DNA from: Prostheceraeus crozeri
Lineage: Eukaryota; Platyhelminthes; Polycladida; Euryleptidae
Direction of reading: 5' to 3'
Length of the DNA stretch: 64,000 nucleotides
Assembly (NCBI GenBank): GCA_907163375.1
Contig: CAJQUW010013671.1
Span: 248,001 to 312,000, forward strand
The notes beneath the pieces were generated by a model, which was given only the letters and a program-made list of their open reading frames with translations, was not told where the DNA came from and searched no databases. Positions 1 to 10,890 of this stretch are shown here, in pieces (position 1 is the stretch's first letter; every line of letters begins with the position of its first letter). The position numbers were made by a program, and so were the translations under genes.

Positions 1-364
1 TCACAAAACTTCAGAGACGCGTATTTGAGTATGTTTTCTACCCACATGCAAAAATTTATGCAAATCGGAAAAGTACATTAGTATAGCGAAGTCAGCAGCT
101 TGATCTGATTTTGTCTGTTCGATGTATTGTTACTCGTGTGAGCATTCTCTCCCTCTTCGTCTCATGCACTGCTATTTGAAATCTTCCCACGACCACTATC
201 CTACCACACCTTTCTTCGATGAGGTCACAGGCGAAGTCAGATCAGCTGCTGACTTTGCTACACTTCACGTTATCGTCCCTATTGAAAAAATACTTGTCCG
301 ATTTGCATAAATTTTTGCATGTGGATAGAAAATGTACTTAATACGTGTATCTGAAGTTTTGTGA
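1..364. repeat. Fold-back / MITE-like inverted repeat
   Basis: The first ~75 bases (from TCACAAAACTTCAGA) reappear as a reverse complement at about 290-364 with a few mismatches, enclosing ~215 bp of unrelated sequence. This is the form of a short non-autonomous terminal-inverted-repeat element. The true left end may lie outside the window, so no target duplication can be called. A 62-codon ORF inside is not convincing. Confidence 0.7.
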
Positions 365-2399
365 CGATTGATTCATTTCCATGGATTTTGGACAAATTTG
401 AAAACATGGGTGGAGATAATCCATAAGTACCGACCGATCAAGAAGCCAGTCATCCGTTTCATATTTAGTAGAAAAAGTTCAACTATGGAGTCATGTGGCC
501 GTTCGCAGCATTAGCGACTCGAGTTCATTGCTAACATTCCAACCGTAGAATTATCGAAATGAGGTGAAGCTTTCCCATTTCAAAAGCAATTTGCCATATC
601 AACAGCATAATGAAAACAAAACCTGACTGAAAATTAATCCTAACTAATGGCGATCTGCAGTTTAGGTTTCAAGTGAAATTACATTATGACAACTAAAATT
701 CGAATACATTATACAGATGAATCATGGTTGTAGCCTACTTGCAGGTTCACGAGTTAGTAGATGAGCATCTCAGCTTCATAGTAAGCCAGAAAAAAAGAAA
801 TCCTGATGTTACTCAAAATTGCAACACCATTCAATAAGAATCTATCCATGAATGAAATAGAAAAATTGATGTTTACACGGAAATATCGTCTACCTAAACA
901 GCAAAGTCAATCGCAGGATTATTTTAACTGAACCTGTTCTTGCTCTGTCCCAGATCATGAATTGACTGCCAGGTTATTAGTGACCGTTCTCTTTGATGAA
1001 TGCAAGGAAGTAAAGTGTGAAAATTACAAATAATAGATAATTATATATATAGTAGTCATAATTCACTCTACTTAAGCTTACAGGAACTTTGATGAAATCA
1101 AAATAAATTTCTCATTAGCTTATTGCCATTTGAACAAAATCATAAATTAAGCAATTCATTGTAATTTTCAAATTTTTTACATACCGCAGGATTGAAGGAA
1201 AGAACGTATAACAGGCAAATAGTAACTGAAAAGTAAGGGCTTGAACAAGCATCGTGGACAACATTAAATTGTCTATCTTCCTGATAGCAGTCAAGAAGTC
1301 TTGGCATTAATTGTTCCATGAGTCATTACATATTTGTCGACGGATCCTGTGATCGATATGCTTCATAAAAATAGAGATTTTACATAAAATGTATTGATAT
1401 GGACTTCATTGGTTATCATTGGAATATTCATTTCAAGACAAAAGCAATTAGCTATCATTGAATGTAGCAACTAGCATCCATCTGTATTGGAAGTTTATAG
1501 AGACAGAGAAGAACAGAAAATTAGTAATCGATGGATAGATAAAAATGATAATTGGTAAATCAGCTTTGTCCAACGCTTTAATCTGTTTAGTCCTGAGGAT
1601 GCAAACCGTCATTCACTTCAGTGTCTTCTAAGTTCAATCATTATCTACACGAACGCAACTGACAAAGAAGTGCTGTGCCCATTCTGTAGGACCTATTGCA
1701 TTAATTTAGCTGCAACTAATCAGTTAAGCATCCGATTTCATTCCCCGTTTATCAAATTGAAAATGCAGCACATTCGACGTAAAGTCTTTCGAAAAAGATC
1801 AGTCATTTTGAAAAAAAGAATCAGGTTTTTGATGTCCACGCATTGTCAATTAATCCTTATAAGCAATTTGAATGCCTGTAGCTCAACAGGTTAAAGTAAT
1901 AAGGGAACAGTTGCGTCTTTATTAATTTCATTGTTTCATTTTGCATTTGAAACGGCAATGTTGCAGTTGATTTTATAAAGAGGAGGAGTTTACGCATTCA
2001 TACCGACAAAAACGCAATTGAAGCGGCAATGACCCAAACTCGTTTCTACCGCTGCACTTTGAACTGTAATTGTCAATCTGCAAGGGACAAAACTCGTTCT
2101 TGACGGGTCAAACCTTTAGAACGGACAAGCTTCTATTCATGCGATGCTTAACCATAGATATGCGGAAATCGCAGATCGTTATCGGTTGAAGCATTGAAGT
2201 GGTGGTGTTGTAGACAATTGAAAATACATGTAATAAATAAATGATTATGACAGAATCTTCCCACCACTACACTATTGTATTATTGTAATCGTGACATGAA
2301 AGTCCCAATCAGTTGTCGACTTAGTCGTTATTCCTCAAATCAGTTTGTTGAACACAGTGGTTGAACGGAATACACACTGAAATCCTTTCGGAAGTTAAC
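365..2399. other. Intergenic, no gene seen
   Basis: AT-rich sequence with no ORF showing recognisable protein features. A 74-codon ORF at 1670-1894 has no motif and no homologue that I recognise. No RNA gene or clear repeat was identified. Confidence 0.5.
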
Positions 2400-2401
2400 T
2401 A

Positions 2402-3816
2402 CAGGATGTCTCAGAACTATGTAGGCAGTTTAAGCAACTATCTATGATTGCAAAGTACAGTGCAATTGTTTGATTTCTATGTAAAACATTTCATGTCAAA
2501 CGCTATTGTCGATCTCAGAATAGCTTATATGAGAGCTAATTGAACAATTGCTAATCAGAACAAAGAGCTAATTTGAATTTTATAAACATGCTTTGTCTTC
2601 GCATTTCACAATTCTGTAAACATTAGTCATGTCTGCTGAATATTGTGTTCGGCTTACATTTCAACAGAGAAAGCAAGTTTTGAAGTGGTATTTCAAATAC
2701 GAGAACATTTGTGAAGTCCAGAGACGATGGGAAGCCACTTACAAAACTAAGCCTCCACGTCGAGACACGTCTTGAATACGTAACAAATTTGAGAACACAG
2801 GAACAATTGGAAGTATCCAAAAGTTTACCGGTCGTCCAAGAACTGCTCGTTCAAATGACAATGTCAACTTAGTTTTCTCTGCCTTCGGTGACTATCCACG
2901 AAAATCCATCAGACAAGCTTCTGTAGACTTGAATCTTTCAAGAGCAACAATTCAGCGGATCCTGCACGAAAGTAACATCAAACCTTATCGTCCAAATCTT
3001 CTACATAAATTAAATGAAGATGACTTCGATAGGCGAGTCGAGTTTTGTGAATGGTTTTTACGTGAAACGGAAGACGATCCAGACTTTACAGACATGATCG
3101 AATGGTCTGATGAGGCCACGTTCAAACTGAATGGTCAACTCAATCGCCACAACAGCATCTACTGGGCGGAAGAGAATCTTCATCAAATCTTACAGCGGGA
3201 TGTGAATCTCCGTGGTGTTACCGCGTGGGCCGGTCTCTCTTCGCGGGGCTTAATAGGCCCATTCTTCTTCGACGGGACGGTGGATGGAGAGAAGTATCTG
3301 GAGCTTCTGCGTACCCGTGTGATGTCGGAAATCAATAGACTGCATCCCAATGACGAAGAGTTGCCTTACATTCAATAGGACGGAGCTCCAGCTCATTATG
3401 CCTCGATTGTACGAGGCTATCTCCATTCCAGAGTTGGTAGTGACATCATTGCATGGATTGGACGTCGCGGTGACATTGAGTACCCACCGAGAAGCCCTGA
3501 CCTAACTCCATTAGACTTTTTCATCTGGGGTTATCAAAAGAACGAAGTCTATAAGAGTTCGCGTCCACTCACTCTTCAAGAAATGAGAGATAGGATCACA
3601 TCAAGTGCAAGAAATATTCCAATTGACATCATCTCAAAAGTATGTCGTTCTGTGACTTCTCGCTGCCATGAATTAACCGCTGTTGATGGACAGTACTTTG
3701 AGCATTTACGTTAAAAACATGTAACATACACGGTATAGTCCGTTTTCATATAAATTTGATTTATATGACTCAAAAATTAGTTTTTTTAACTGCCTACATA
3801 GTTCTGAGACACCCTG
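2402..3816 (+). mobile_element. Mariner/Tc1-superfamily DNA transposon
   Basis: A 1.4-kb element bounded by ~28-bp inverted repeats. The left end reads CAGGATGTCTCAGAACT and continues to GGCAGTT; the right end is its complement with one difference near the tip (CAGGGTGTC). TA dinucleotides at 2400-2401 and 3817-3818 are the expected target duplication. The interior is one transposase gene broken by two nonsense codons, so the copy cannot move on its own. Confidence 0.9.
2629..3714 (+). pseudogene. Mariner-like transposase, two nonsense codons
   Basis: A frame of 362 codons runs from ATG at 2629 to TAA at 3712. It is interrupted by TGA at 2773-2775 and TAG at 3376-3378. The N-terminal part is a helix-turn-helix region of the type that opens with an 'EVQRRW'-like motif (DUF4817-style). 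The catalytic core follows: first Asp in WSDEATF, second Asp in DGAPAHY, third in SPDLTPLDFF. I count 44 residues between the second and third Asp, longer than the 34 of classical mariner. The TAG sits directly before the second catalytic Asp. The family would cut and paste DNA at TA sites in the nucleus; this copy is inactive. Confidence 0.85.
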
Positions 3817-3818
3817 TA

Positions 3819-4857
3819 TTATGGATAAGAGGACTCACGTGAAAACGCATATATTTTGTAGAAGAGCACTAAAGGCATCCATGCCTGTGGGATACCATAC
3901 ATAAACACTACAAAAAGCGAGATCAGAGAAACCAAGCTTTCGTCAATATTGCCTAAACTATGAAAATCGATGGATTCGATATATATTGGGAACTCCTTCA
4001 GCAAAGTATCCGATGCTTCCACCTTTTCTCTCCGTAAAATCCACTTACGTGTCCAACACTTTATCTTCCTCCTTCTCTTTAATTTTGCTAACTCTGCCAT
4101 TACGTACCTTCTGGCCTCTTTGTCGCAAGTTGTTGTGCAAACGCAACAAGCCAGTCACTGGACCGATCAATCAGCCAGTTAGGTGCGCGCTGTAATATGA
4201 GGGCGAAGAACTTCACTGGACTCCAGTCACTGGCCACAGTAAATTAGGCCTTAAGCCAAGGCCCGCTCAGACAGAGAACGGTTTACGGTTTTTCGGTTTT
4301 TCCCCCTCCATCATAGATGAGGAACCGCAAGGTCGTTCAGATAGAACACGGTTTTAGCGACGGCAGATGCCTCTCGTAGAATTCAAAAGAGATGTGTTTA
4401 CTGTAGTGGGAGATTGAATATCACAGCGCGTTTTCCTCAGAAACATATCATATCGAATGAAAAGTTAAAATTGTGACCGAAACTCGTTTCACAGCTGGGG
4501 CCTCTATTTCTCATGTATCACAGAAATTTGAGACAAGATGCAGAATAAGGTTCTTAACGTTTTGTATGGACCTGAATTCTAATATCAACCATTTTGAGGG
4601 AACCCGTTGAAAACGATGAGTTTTTCGAGATAAGCTCTTTATCGAGTACTTTCGGTCACTGCACGCGACCATCGTCAGGACATGAGTGAGACAGCAAAAC
4701 CAATGCGTTAACGCTGTGAGCGAACATCAAAGAGTCAATACACCAACTTAGGGAATGCCGATACCTAACAAATTATAAACATTGATATGGCTCTACTGAC
4801 AAAATACAAAAGTAAAAGGTAAGAAACGAATGATGATTAGAATGAAAAAATAGCTTT
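3819..4857. other. Repeat-derived intergenic; possible Harbinger-like remnant
   Basis: On the minus strand 3819-4100 reads as an Arg/Lys/Trp-rich stretch ending in LLKEF. This is faintly like the region before the nuclease domain of Harbinger transposases, but no catalytic motif follows and the call is weak. At 4260-4360 two copies of a CGTTCAGA-type motif occur before AACGGTTT and ACACGGTTT. At about 4640-4690 the complement resembles the end of a Penelope-like 3' region (CCTGACGATGGTCGC...GACCGAAA). No gene is supported. Confidence 0.3.
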
Positions 4858-5312
4858 TCTTCGTAAATGATGCAGAAAAACCACACTTTATAATAAGAAT
4901 GTTTATTATCGACGCGTTTCGGTCGACCGCACTGCGACCATTATCAAGACAAACTGGATGTGAAACGTGATTGTGTTGACACTGTAACATACAAAAATTC
5001 AAAATTCAAGGTCGCATACAAAAGTGAAAAACAGACGCACATGAGGGCATAGAGATAAGGGAGAACGAAACTTAGAAATAGAATTAGCCAGACAACCACA
5101 GAACTAAGAATAAGGTGCAAATTAAATAGACGACAAAACTGTGATTGAGGTGAGAGGATCAACGAAAGAAAAACCGGAATTAAAATTCATACAATTAGGG
5201 TCAGAACTAATAAAAGCGGATTCAAAAACATGACGAAGGCTAACATCAGAACTCCTTTTTAAAACAACAAAGTTATCAAAATCAGGGTAGTGGTTATTAA
5301 TAAAAGAATGAA
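4858..5312 (-). repeat. Penelope-like element 3' tail, left inverted arm
   Basis: This segment is a close inverted copy of 5368-5421 joined to 28630-29030. Read on the minus strand, the part near 5160-5312 encodes the C-terminal end of a PLE endonuclease (spaced Arg/Phe/Glu then a Cys-Met-Asn-Phe motif), followed by a ~300-bp 3' region that ends in GGTCGACCGAAACGCGTCG. The two arms face each other across a ~55-bp spacer. Inverted PLE copies are common for this class. Confidence 0.7.
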
Positions 5313-5367
5313 CCGATAATAATGCCCTAATAATGCAATGAACAATGAACTAATAATGCCCTTTCAG

Positions 5368-5421
5368 TTCATTCTTTTATTAATAACCACTACCCTGATT
5401 TTGATAACTTTGTTGTTTTAA
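5368..5421 (+). repeat. Penelope-like right arm, part before the piggyBac insertion
   Basis: These bases mirror 5259-5312. The copy then stops at TTAA (5418-5421) and resumes after the same TTAA at 28626-28629. This shows that the arm was intact before the piggyBac element entered. Confidence 0.8.
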
Positions 5422-5432
5422 CCCTTTCGATC

Positions 5433-5490
5433 CTATGACGACACGTTGTCGTCACGCTTACATGCGCTATGACGACAGCGTGTCGTCATG
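5433..5490. repeat. Subterminal palindromes of piggyBac left end
   Basis: Two near-palindromic blocks, TATGACGACACGTTGTCGTC and TATGACGACAGCGTGTCGTC, lie 10-70 bp inside the left end. Subterminal inverted repeats are usual transposase-binding sites in piggyBac elements. Confidence 0.5.
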
Positions 5491-5940
5491 AGAAATTTTG
5501 CTAACTGTTTAGGCGCGAAGTATTCCAGTTGCTTGTAAAACACGTTAGATGTTGTCTTTAGCGCATATTATGTGCAAACCAACTATATTTAATAGAATTA
5601 ACCGCTGTAATGGTACATGTACATGTAGTACGTTACATGTACACGTACATCAAGTCTATTGAGGGCAAGTAATGCATTAGTTTCATGCTGCTGCGATCAG
5701 CTGTGTCTTGTGTTTCTGCTGTCTTTACATGATCTGATTGTCGGCAATACAACTCAGCGGTTGCAGTGCGATGTCACCTGCATTCAGTCGAGCCACACAT
5801 GAAGCATATTCAAAGTATTGATTGATGGTGATTGTATAATGACGTCCGGTAAAGATTGCGCGTGGCTGATTCGTTGTTAGGTAGAGCAGCTTGCACGGTA
5901 TATTGTCATTTGTCACAACTAATTTCTGATCATTCTTTCA

Positions 5941-7230
5941 ATGGCAGCGGCACCATCAAGTAGTACCAGGCACTCAACACGCCGAGTGCAGCCAGTCCGT
6001 CGCTATGGTTTTGATTCCGATAACAGTGAAGACGATTCGGACAATGAAGATACGACTTTTGATCCTCTCCATATTACAGATGAGTCGTCTTCTGATACCG
6101 ATTCTGATGGCAGTGAAGATCTAGAAGCGAGTGCCGAAGATGGGTGGACTATCATCGAGCCGACAGATGTCAGTGATGCAACTAACTTTGTGTTTCTTGG
6201 AGAGTGGGGTTGGACAGATACGGAGATTGACAGTACCGAATTTACTGTGAGAGATTACATAATCAAATTTCTACCAGACAATTTGTTTGAAACCCTCACA
6301 AAATGGGTGAATGACCGTGTCCTTATTGAAAATGTTCGAATGATGGAGGAAGAGCAAGAAGAAATGCACTGGAAAAATGTTACTATTTTAGAAATGAAGA
6401 CATTTGTTGGTATTACTCTTCTAATGGGCATCGTAAAGAAACCCACAATCAGATCTTACTGGCAAACCGAAGAAATGATGACAACTCCTTTTTGCAACCA
6501 AAGTGTCTGAGTCGTGACAGATACATCGCTATTCTGAGATTCCTGAGATTCTCGGATCCATTTGCGGTGGACCCATCCAAGAAGGAAAGCAGACTTAGTG
6601 GTTTCTTCTCTATTGTGAATGATCTTTGTTCTCAGTACCGACCACTTCAATCTCTGAGTTTGGATGAAAGTCTTGTATTATTCAAGGGAAGGCTTTCAAT
6701 CAAGATGTTTATTCGGACGAAAAGATCCAGGTTTGGTGTGAAGTTATTCATTCTTGCAGATAGAACGGGATACATGATTTATTCTCAAATCTATGTTGGC
6801 AAGGATACCTGTTATGAAACCGGCGAGCCTGGTACTGAGGCGCTTTCGAATAGTGAAAAGATAGTCGTTCGATTACTTTCAAAGGCTGACATGCTTGACA
6901 GGGGATACGTCCTGAATATAGACAATTGGTTTACAAGCTTGCGGCTGATAGAGTACCTTCTTTCGAGAAATACGGGTGTTCGTGGAACAGTCAGACCGCA
7001 AAGATGAATTCCAAAAATTCTTATTCAAAAGAAACTGCAACCTGTGTCATCGGCATTCGCTGAAAAGGACCGAACAATAGCGGTAAAATTCTGTGACAGA
7101 AAGGATGTTTATCTGATGTCCACGTGTGACAATGCTTCTCTGGTGCAAAAAGAAAGGATTTCCAAGGGCAATGTTCGAACCAATGTGCTCAAGCCATCAA
7201 TTGTCGAGAATTACAATCAAGAAATGGGAA
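5941..7230 (+). pseudogene. piggyBac transposase, 5' part (frameshift, nonsense, then P1)
   Basis: The frame opens at ATG 5941 with an acidic Ser/Asp/Glu-rich N-terminus, typical of the family. It shifts frame near 6490, continues to a nonsense TGA at 7005-7007, and reads on until P1 cuts it at 7230. The first catalytic Asp is in SLDESLVLFKGR (about 6660) and the second in NIDNWFTS (about 6920). The third lies in the other fragment at 27944-28371. Three independent lesions make the gene dead. The family excises and inserts DNA at TTAA. Confidence 0.9.
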
Positions 7231-7620
7231 AGTAGTGAAAACTGTGCCCTACTTGCGACGGATAGGTACATGGATAGTTACATGTAAAATTTAGTGTTAT
7301 CAATAGGAACATGGATAGGTACATGGATAGGTACATGTATAATTTAGTTATCGATAGGTACATGGATAGGTACATGTATAATTTAGTTATCGATAGGCAC
7401 ATGGATAGGTACATGTATAATTCGGTGTTATGAATAGGAACTTGTATGAGATCTGTTTTACTGGATAGGTACATGTGTTTGGTACACTCAGTTGAGTACA
7501 CTGTGTTTCGGAACGTCTATGATCGAACTTGTGTGGTTTGGTTCTGAGCACTTGGGTACGTACCGATAGACGTCCGTTGTTTGATTTTGAATGGGTTTGC
7601 TCAATTGCGACTATTGTGAC
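7231..7620 (+). repeat. P1 left terminal inverted repeat
   Basis: 390 bp that match the reverse complement of 27560-27937. Most of it is a tandem series built on GGATAGGTACATGTATAATT with CGATAGG variants. The left copy is slightly longer, by part of one subrepeat. ORFs seen across it (7217-7501 minus and the start of 27679-28371 plus) are translations of the repeat, not genes. Confidence 0.92.
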
Positions 7621-7757
7621 AATTATTTTAAATGTAGCACTATTTAGATGTGAAACTTTAATGTGCAGTTATGATTTAGTTGCTCCCCAATAAGAAAACC
7701 AATTCCAGAACTATGTTTAAAGTGAAAAAGACAAGAGATTTACAATGTAAGTTTAAT

Positions 7758-8108
7758 TTAAGCATGAAAAATAAATGATGGGTGTAGATCACGTCCCTCA
7801 GGTGACTCCATGATCTTTAGGAAGTCATCACACCATTCATGAAATGTTTTATTGTTGCTAAAGTCATGATCGCACTCGTGTACCGGACACTTCACTGGTA
7901 GTCCATTCCGCCTTTGAAGTGCTGACACAGTCAAGGTCTTCCACAGGGCCACTTTGCAGCCGCAAGACAGATGCATGGTCATGTCCAACTGACCTCCCAT
8001 AATGACTTGGCTGTCATTTTGAAAATAAAATAAAATAGTGGTTTTGAGGACATGCTTCTTGTTATGGAACGTTGAGGATAAGTACTTAACAGTTTGGAAC
8101 AATGACAT
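7758..8108 (-). CDS. Small Cys-rich protein of P1, unknown function
   Basis: First leftward ORF after the left TIR, up to 116 codons. A TATA box (TATATAAAGG on the minus strand) lies only a few bases before the first ATG at 8108. An mRNA from that promoter would start downstream of it, so the ATG at 8000 (80 residues, MGGQLDM...) is the likelier start. The short form has CGC, CPVHEC and later Cys/His residues that could bind one zinc ion, and an amphipathic helical C-terminus. I do not recognise the family. Its divergent position opposite 8278-8739 suggests a shared early-type promoter region. Confidence 0.5.
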   Translation of the reverse strand: MSLFQTVKYLSSTFHNKKHVLKTTILFYFQNDSQVIMGGQLDMTMHLSCGCKVALWKTLTVSALQRRNGLPVKCPVHECDHDFSNNKTFHEWCDDFLKIMESPEGRDLHPSFIFHA

Positions 8109-8110
8109 CC

Positions 8111-8120
8111 TTTATATAGT
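8111..8120 (-). promoter_or_regulatory. TATA box for the leftward small ORF
   Basis: The minus strand reads ACTATATAAA here. It is a good TATA match and places the transcription start near 8085, inside the longest version of the ORF. Confidence 0.5.
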
Positions 8121-8187
8121 TATATATATTCTTTAGGGAAATTCGGTACCTCTCTGATTGGCTGTTAGGATTTCCTTTGTTTAAAAA

Positions 8188-8196
8188 GTATATAAG
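8188..8196 (+). promoter_or_regulatory. TATA box before 8278 gene
   Basis: GTATATAAG lies 82 bp before ATG 8278, leaving a leader of about 50 nt. The same GTATATAAG string precedes the first rightward gene of P2. Confidence 0.55.
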
Positions 8197-8277
8197 TCCG
8201 AGGTTTGTACCAATTCTTATCAAAGGTTCTAATCCTCACGTTTACAAGTTACAATTATTTTAAATCTACAAGTCATA

Positions 8278-8739
8278 ATGGATCGCAAACAGAAAGCCGC
8301 AGTTGAGAACGGTACTGCTGATCGTACCACTTCGCCAGTGGAACGTACCAATACACCTCCCCAATCTCCGATGGAGCGATCGACAACACCAAACGAGCCG
8401 GTGGTGTTCACCCAAGCCCCTGCATCGGCCGACTACTCGAGTGATGAAGATAGTGACGTATCAATCGAGACGATGCGTCACATGAATAAGAAGTCCATGC
8501 GAACGCCACTTTATGGACGGGTCACGGTCAAAGTCAAGAACGCCCCGAAAAAGTACCACACCAAACGGGTGTTCATGAGGATGGAGCCGAACGAGCGGAA
8601 CCTCACAACCGCTCTCGAATTTTCGGTCATCGACCTTGACACACCACGTCGCTGTCCCTGTGCGCCCAAGAAGACCAGGATCCATGTGCAAGTGGACTTG
8701 AAAAAACTTGTACCCTTTCCTTACCTTGATGACATTTAG
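8278..8739 (+). CDS. P1 unknown protein with Ser/Thr-Pro-rich N-terminus
   Basis: 153 codons from ATG 8278 to TAG 8737, with a TATA box upstream. Residues 1-45 are rich in Ser/Thr-Pro dipeptides (possible proline-directed kinase sites), followed by an acidic patch (SSDEDSDVS). The C-terminal half is basic with a PCAPKK segment and predicted beta strands. I do not recognise a family. P2 has a gene in a similar place (41188-41643) with a Ser/Thr-Pro-rich N-terminus and acidic middle, but I see no clear alignment. Its intact frame beside decayed P1 genes is notable, though it is short. Confidence 0.6.
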   Translation: MDRKQKAAVENGTADRTTSPVERTNTPPQSPMERSTTPNEPVVFTQAPASADYSSDEDSDVSIETMRHMNKKSMRTPLYGRVTVKVKNAPKKYHTKRVFMRMEPNERNLTTALEFSVIDLDTPRRCPCAPKKTRIHVQVDLKKLVPFPYLDDI

Positions 8740-8989
8740 TGTGTTTTTTCTTAATCTCTTTATTTAATATTCATTTGTATATATGAACAGACTTGTTTTA
8801 TCATTTCACAAATCGGTCTTCAATTAAGGTCTGAATGGGAAAGGGGAATAACTATCTACAATTAATGATGTTCAATAACTGAATTGAAGCAAAAAATCAA
8901 GTATGAAGACTTCAACTTGAAATAAATAGGAACATATAACTTTTAAAGAAACAGTTATGTTGTTAATTTTAAAATGCTTGTAGCAGTCC

Positions 8990-9310
8990 AGGATGATATC
9001 ATACATGTGTCATACACGACACCATAAGAATGAGAATGAAAAGACCTTTAGAATGATATAAGGTATGTACCTATTCGATGGGAAAATCCTAGTTGTATGC
9101 AACTGTATGCAAGCAGACAAATGTTAGATTTTTAAATTCACTAAGTTTTTAGCCCATTCTTTAAAGACATGTAGCTCTCTAGTTATATGTCATACATGTG
9201 TCATACAATACACCATTAGAGTCAGCATGAAAAGAGCATTCGAATGATATATTGTATGTACCCATTTGATGAAAAAATCCTAGTTGTATGCATCTGTATG
9301 CAACTTGAAA
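8990..9310. repeat. Two-unit tandem repeat (~190 bp period)
   Basis: Two diverged copies share CATACATGTGTCATACA, GAATGATATA, GTATGTACC and AAAATCCTAGTTGTATGCA in the same order, at about 8995-9125 and 9185-9305. Confidence 0.6.
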
Positions 9311-9564
9311 AATTCCAAGTTTTTTTACAAAAATGACTAAGTTTACAAATTTTCAAAGTTAAAGTTTTACAACCAAAAATGACCATAATATACAAACCTC
9401 TACACTTGACCTTGACCTTAGACCTGACCTTGACCTTTGACCTTCATACACTTCATACACTTCATACACGGCGGGGGGGGGGCCTCAAAATTTCTCGGGC
9501 GCTTCGCGCCCTCGAAAATTTATTTACCCATGGGTTCCGGGTGCCATAGATACTCTTCTTGCTT

Positions 9565-9690
9565 CCCTAACCCTAACCTTAACCCTAACCCTAACCCTAA
9601 CCTTAACCCTAACCCTAGCCCTAACCTTAACCCTAACCCTAACCCTAACCTTAACCCTAACCCTAACCCTTAACCCTAACCTAGTATTTT
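9565..9690. repeat. Interstitial telomere-like CCCTAA array
   Basis: About 20 units of CCCTAA mixed with CCTTAA and CCCTAG variants. It resembles degenerate TTAGGG telomere sequence inside P1. It suggests, but does not prove, that host telomeres are TTAGGG. Confidence 0.75.
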
Positions 9691-10050
9691 AATTTGATTA
9701 TTCGAATTTTGGCGCGAAATGTGAATTTTCGAAATTTAGCGCTTAATTCAAATTTTAATGTTCTATTCAAACCACACGTTTTTATATCTTCAAATATGAA
9801 TCATTATATGACTATTAATAATAACATGTATATCAAATAATACATCAGTCCATCAGTTCATATTACTTTGAATTCACTCTACTGTTTACATGTAGAAATC
9901 TTTCAACACATATGAATGCACTTCCATTTCTAAGGTTAAAAATAAACCGGCTGTTCCAATTCTTGTTTGAGTTATCAATTTTGTTTAACCGTACCAATTC
10001 CAGGATGTGATGTCATAAGGTCTTTGTTCATAGTTGCTTTGTCAATTTCA

Positions 10051-10058
10051 TATATAAA
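10051..10058 (+). promoter_or_regulatory. TATA box for the multi-exon P1 gene
   Basis: TATATAAA, followed about 105 bp later by a GTGAGT donor at 10163. The 5'-UTR intron would run 10163-10888 (acceptor CTCTACAG), ending two bases before ATG 10891. P2 has the same layout at 38297-38982. Confidence 0.5.
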
Positions 10059-10454
10059 GAAGTTGCACACAACGAATTTTCACTCATTTTCAAATTATTT
10101 AGTGTCCATAACAGACGTCGTTCTTCGTTCCTCCGTTCTCCGGTTCTTATTACAATTCTAAAGTGAGTTTCATTGTCATGTTCTGCTACTTTATAGGATA
10201 TTCGGGAGTAGGGACATTATTAAGTTTTTATAACCAAATAGCTTTAAATATAGAAGCTTGGGTTTTTAGGATAGGAACACTTTATGTTATATTATTAACC
10301 ATGTTTTTTTATTTTCTTCCTATATTAAGTCATCCAGAAGAGACATGACTGTATAAGTCTGAGTAAAAGTGAAATTGACATCCGTATTTTTACACATTCT
10401 TTCTAAATAAAAAAGATGTTTAAATAAAAATTCAATGTCATCTGATAGTTGATG

Positions 10455-10695
10455 TATGAATTCAAATTTGTTTAATCAAACGAATTGATTAACGGTTGAA
10501 ATTTTCGAAAATTTTACTTTCGTTCTATTATGTCTATTTCAATTTAAAAGAAATATAAATCAGCTGCTTCCATAAAGTTCAAACTTGTTTAATCAAACTA
10601 ATTTTTCAATGGTTGAAGTTTTCGAAATCTCATTTTCATTCTATTATTATTTCGTAATTAAATAATGATTAATCAGCTGTTTCCAAACTTTATGT
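10455..10695. repeat. ~130-bp tandem duplication inside a 5'-UTR intron
   Basis: Two diverged copies of a block containing TTTAATCAAAC, GGTTGAA, TTTTCGAAA, TTCTATTAT and ATCAGCTG in the same order. Confidence 0.5.
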
Positions 10696-10890
10696 CTTTT
10701 TATAAACAAACCCTTTGAAATGAAATTAAACTTTCGAATCTCAGTTTCTATTTCATCCATAAATTTATTTCTTCTTAAGGTTTGTCTAATATTAATCTAG
10801 TACTTAATAAAGCTTTGAAGGTGGTACATAAATGATTTCTTATTTAATAAGGGATTAAATTATAATAAAAGTTTTTTATCCTCTACAGAA

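Larger units (their letters stand above)
8740..10050. other. Long non-coding stretch of P1 with inserted repeats
   Basis: No protein gene seen. It contains a two-unit tandem repeat (8990-9310), GACCTTGACCTT repeats (about 9405-9445), three TTCATACAC units, a poly-G run, a tight GGGCG-CTTCG-CGCCC hairpin (about 9498-9512) and a degenerate telomere-like array. This composition is unlike the rest of P1 and probably includes a later insertion. Confidence 0.5.

Noticed and set aside
9437-9673. ORF with NPNPNLNP repeats
   Set aside because: It is a translation of the CCCTAA array.
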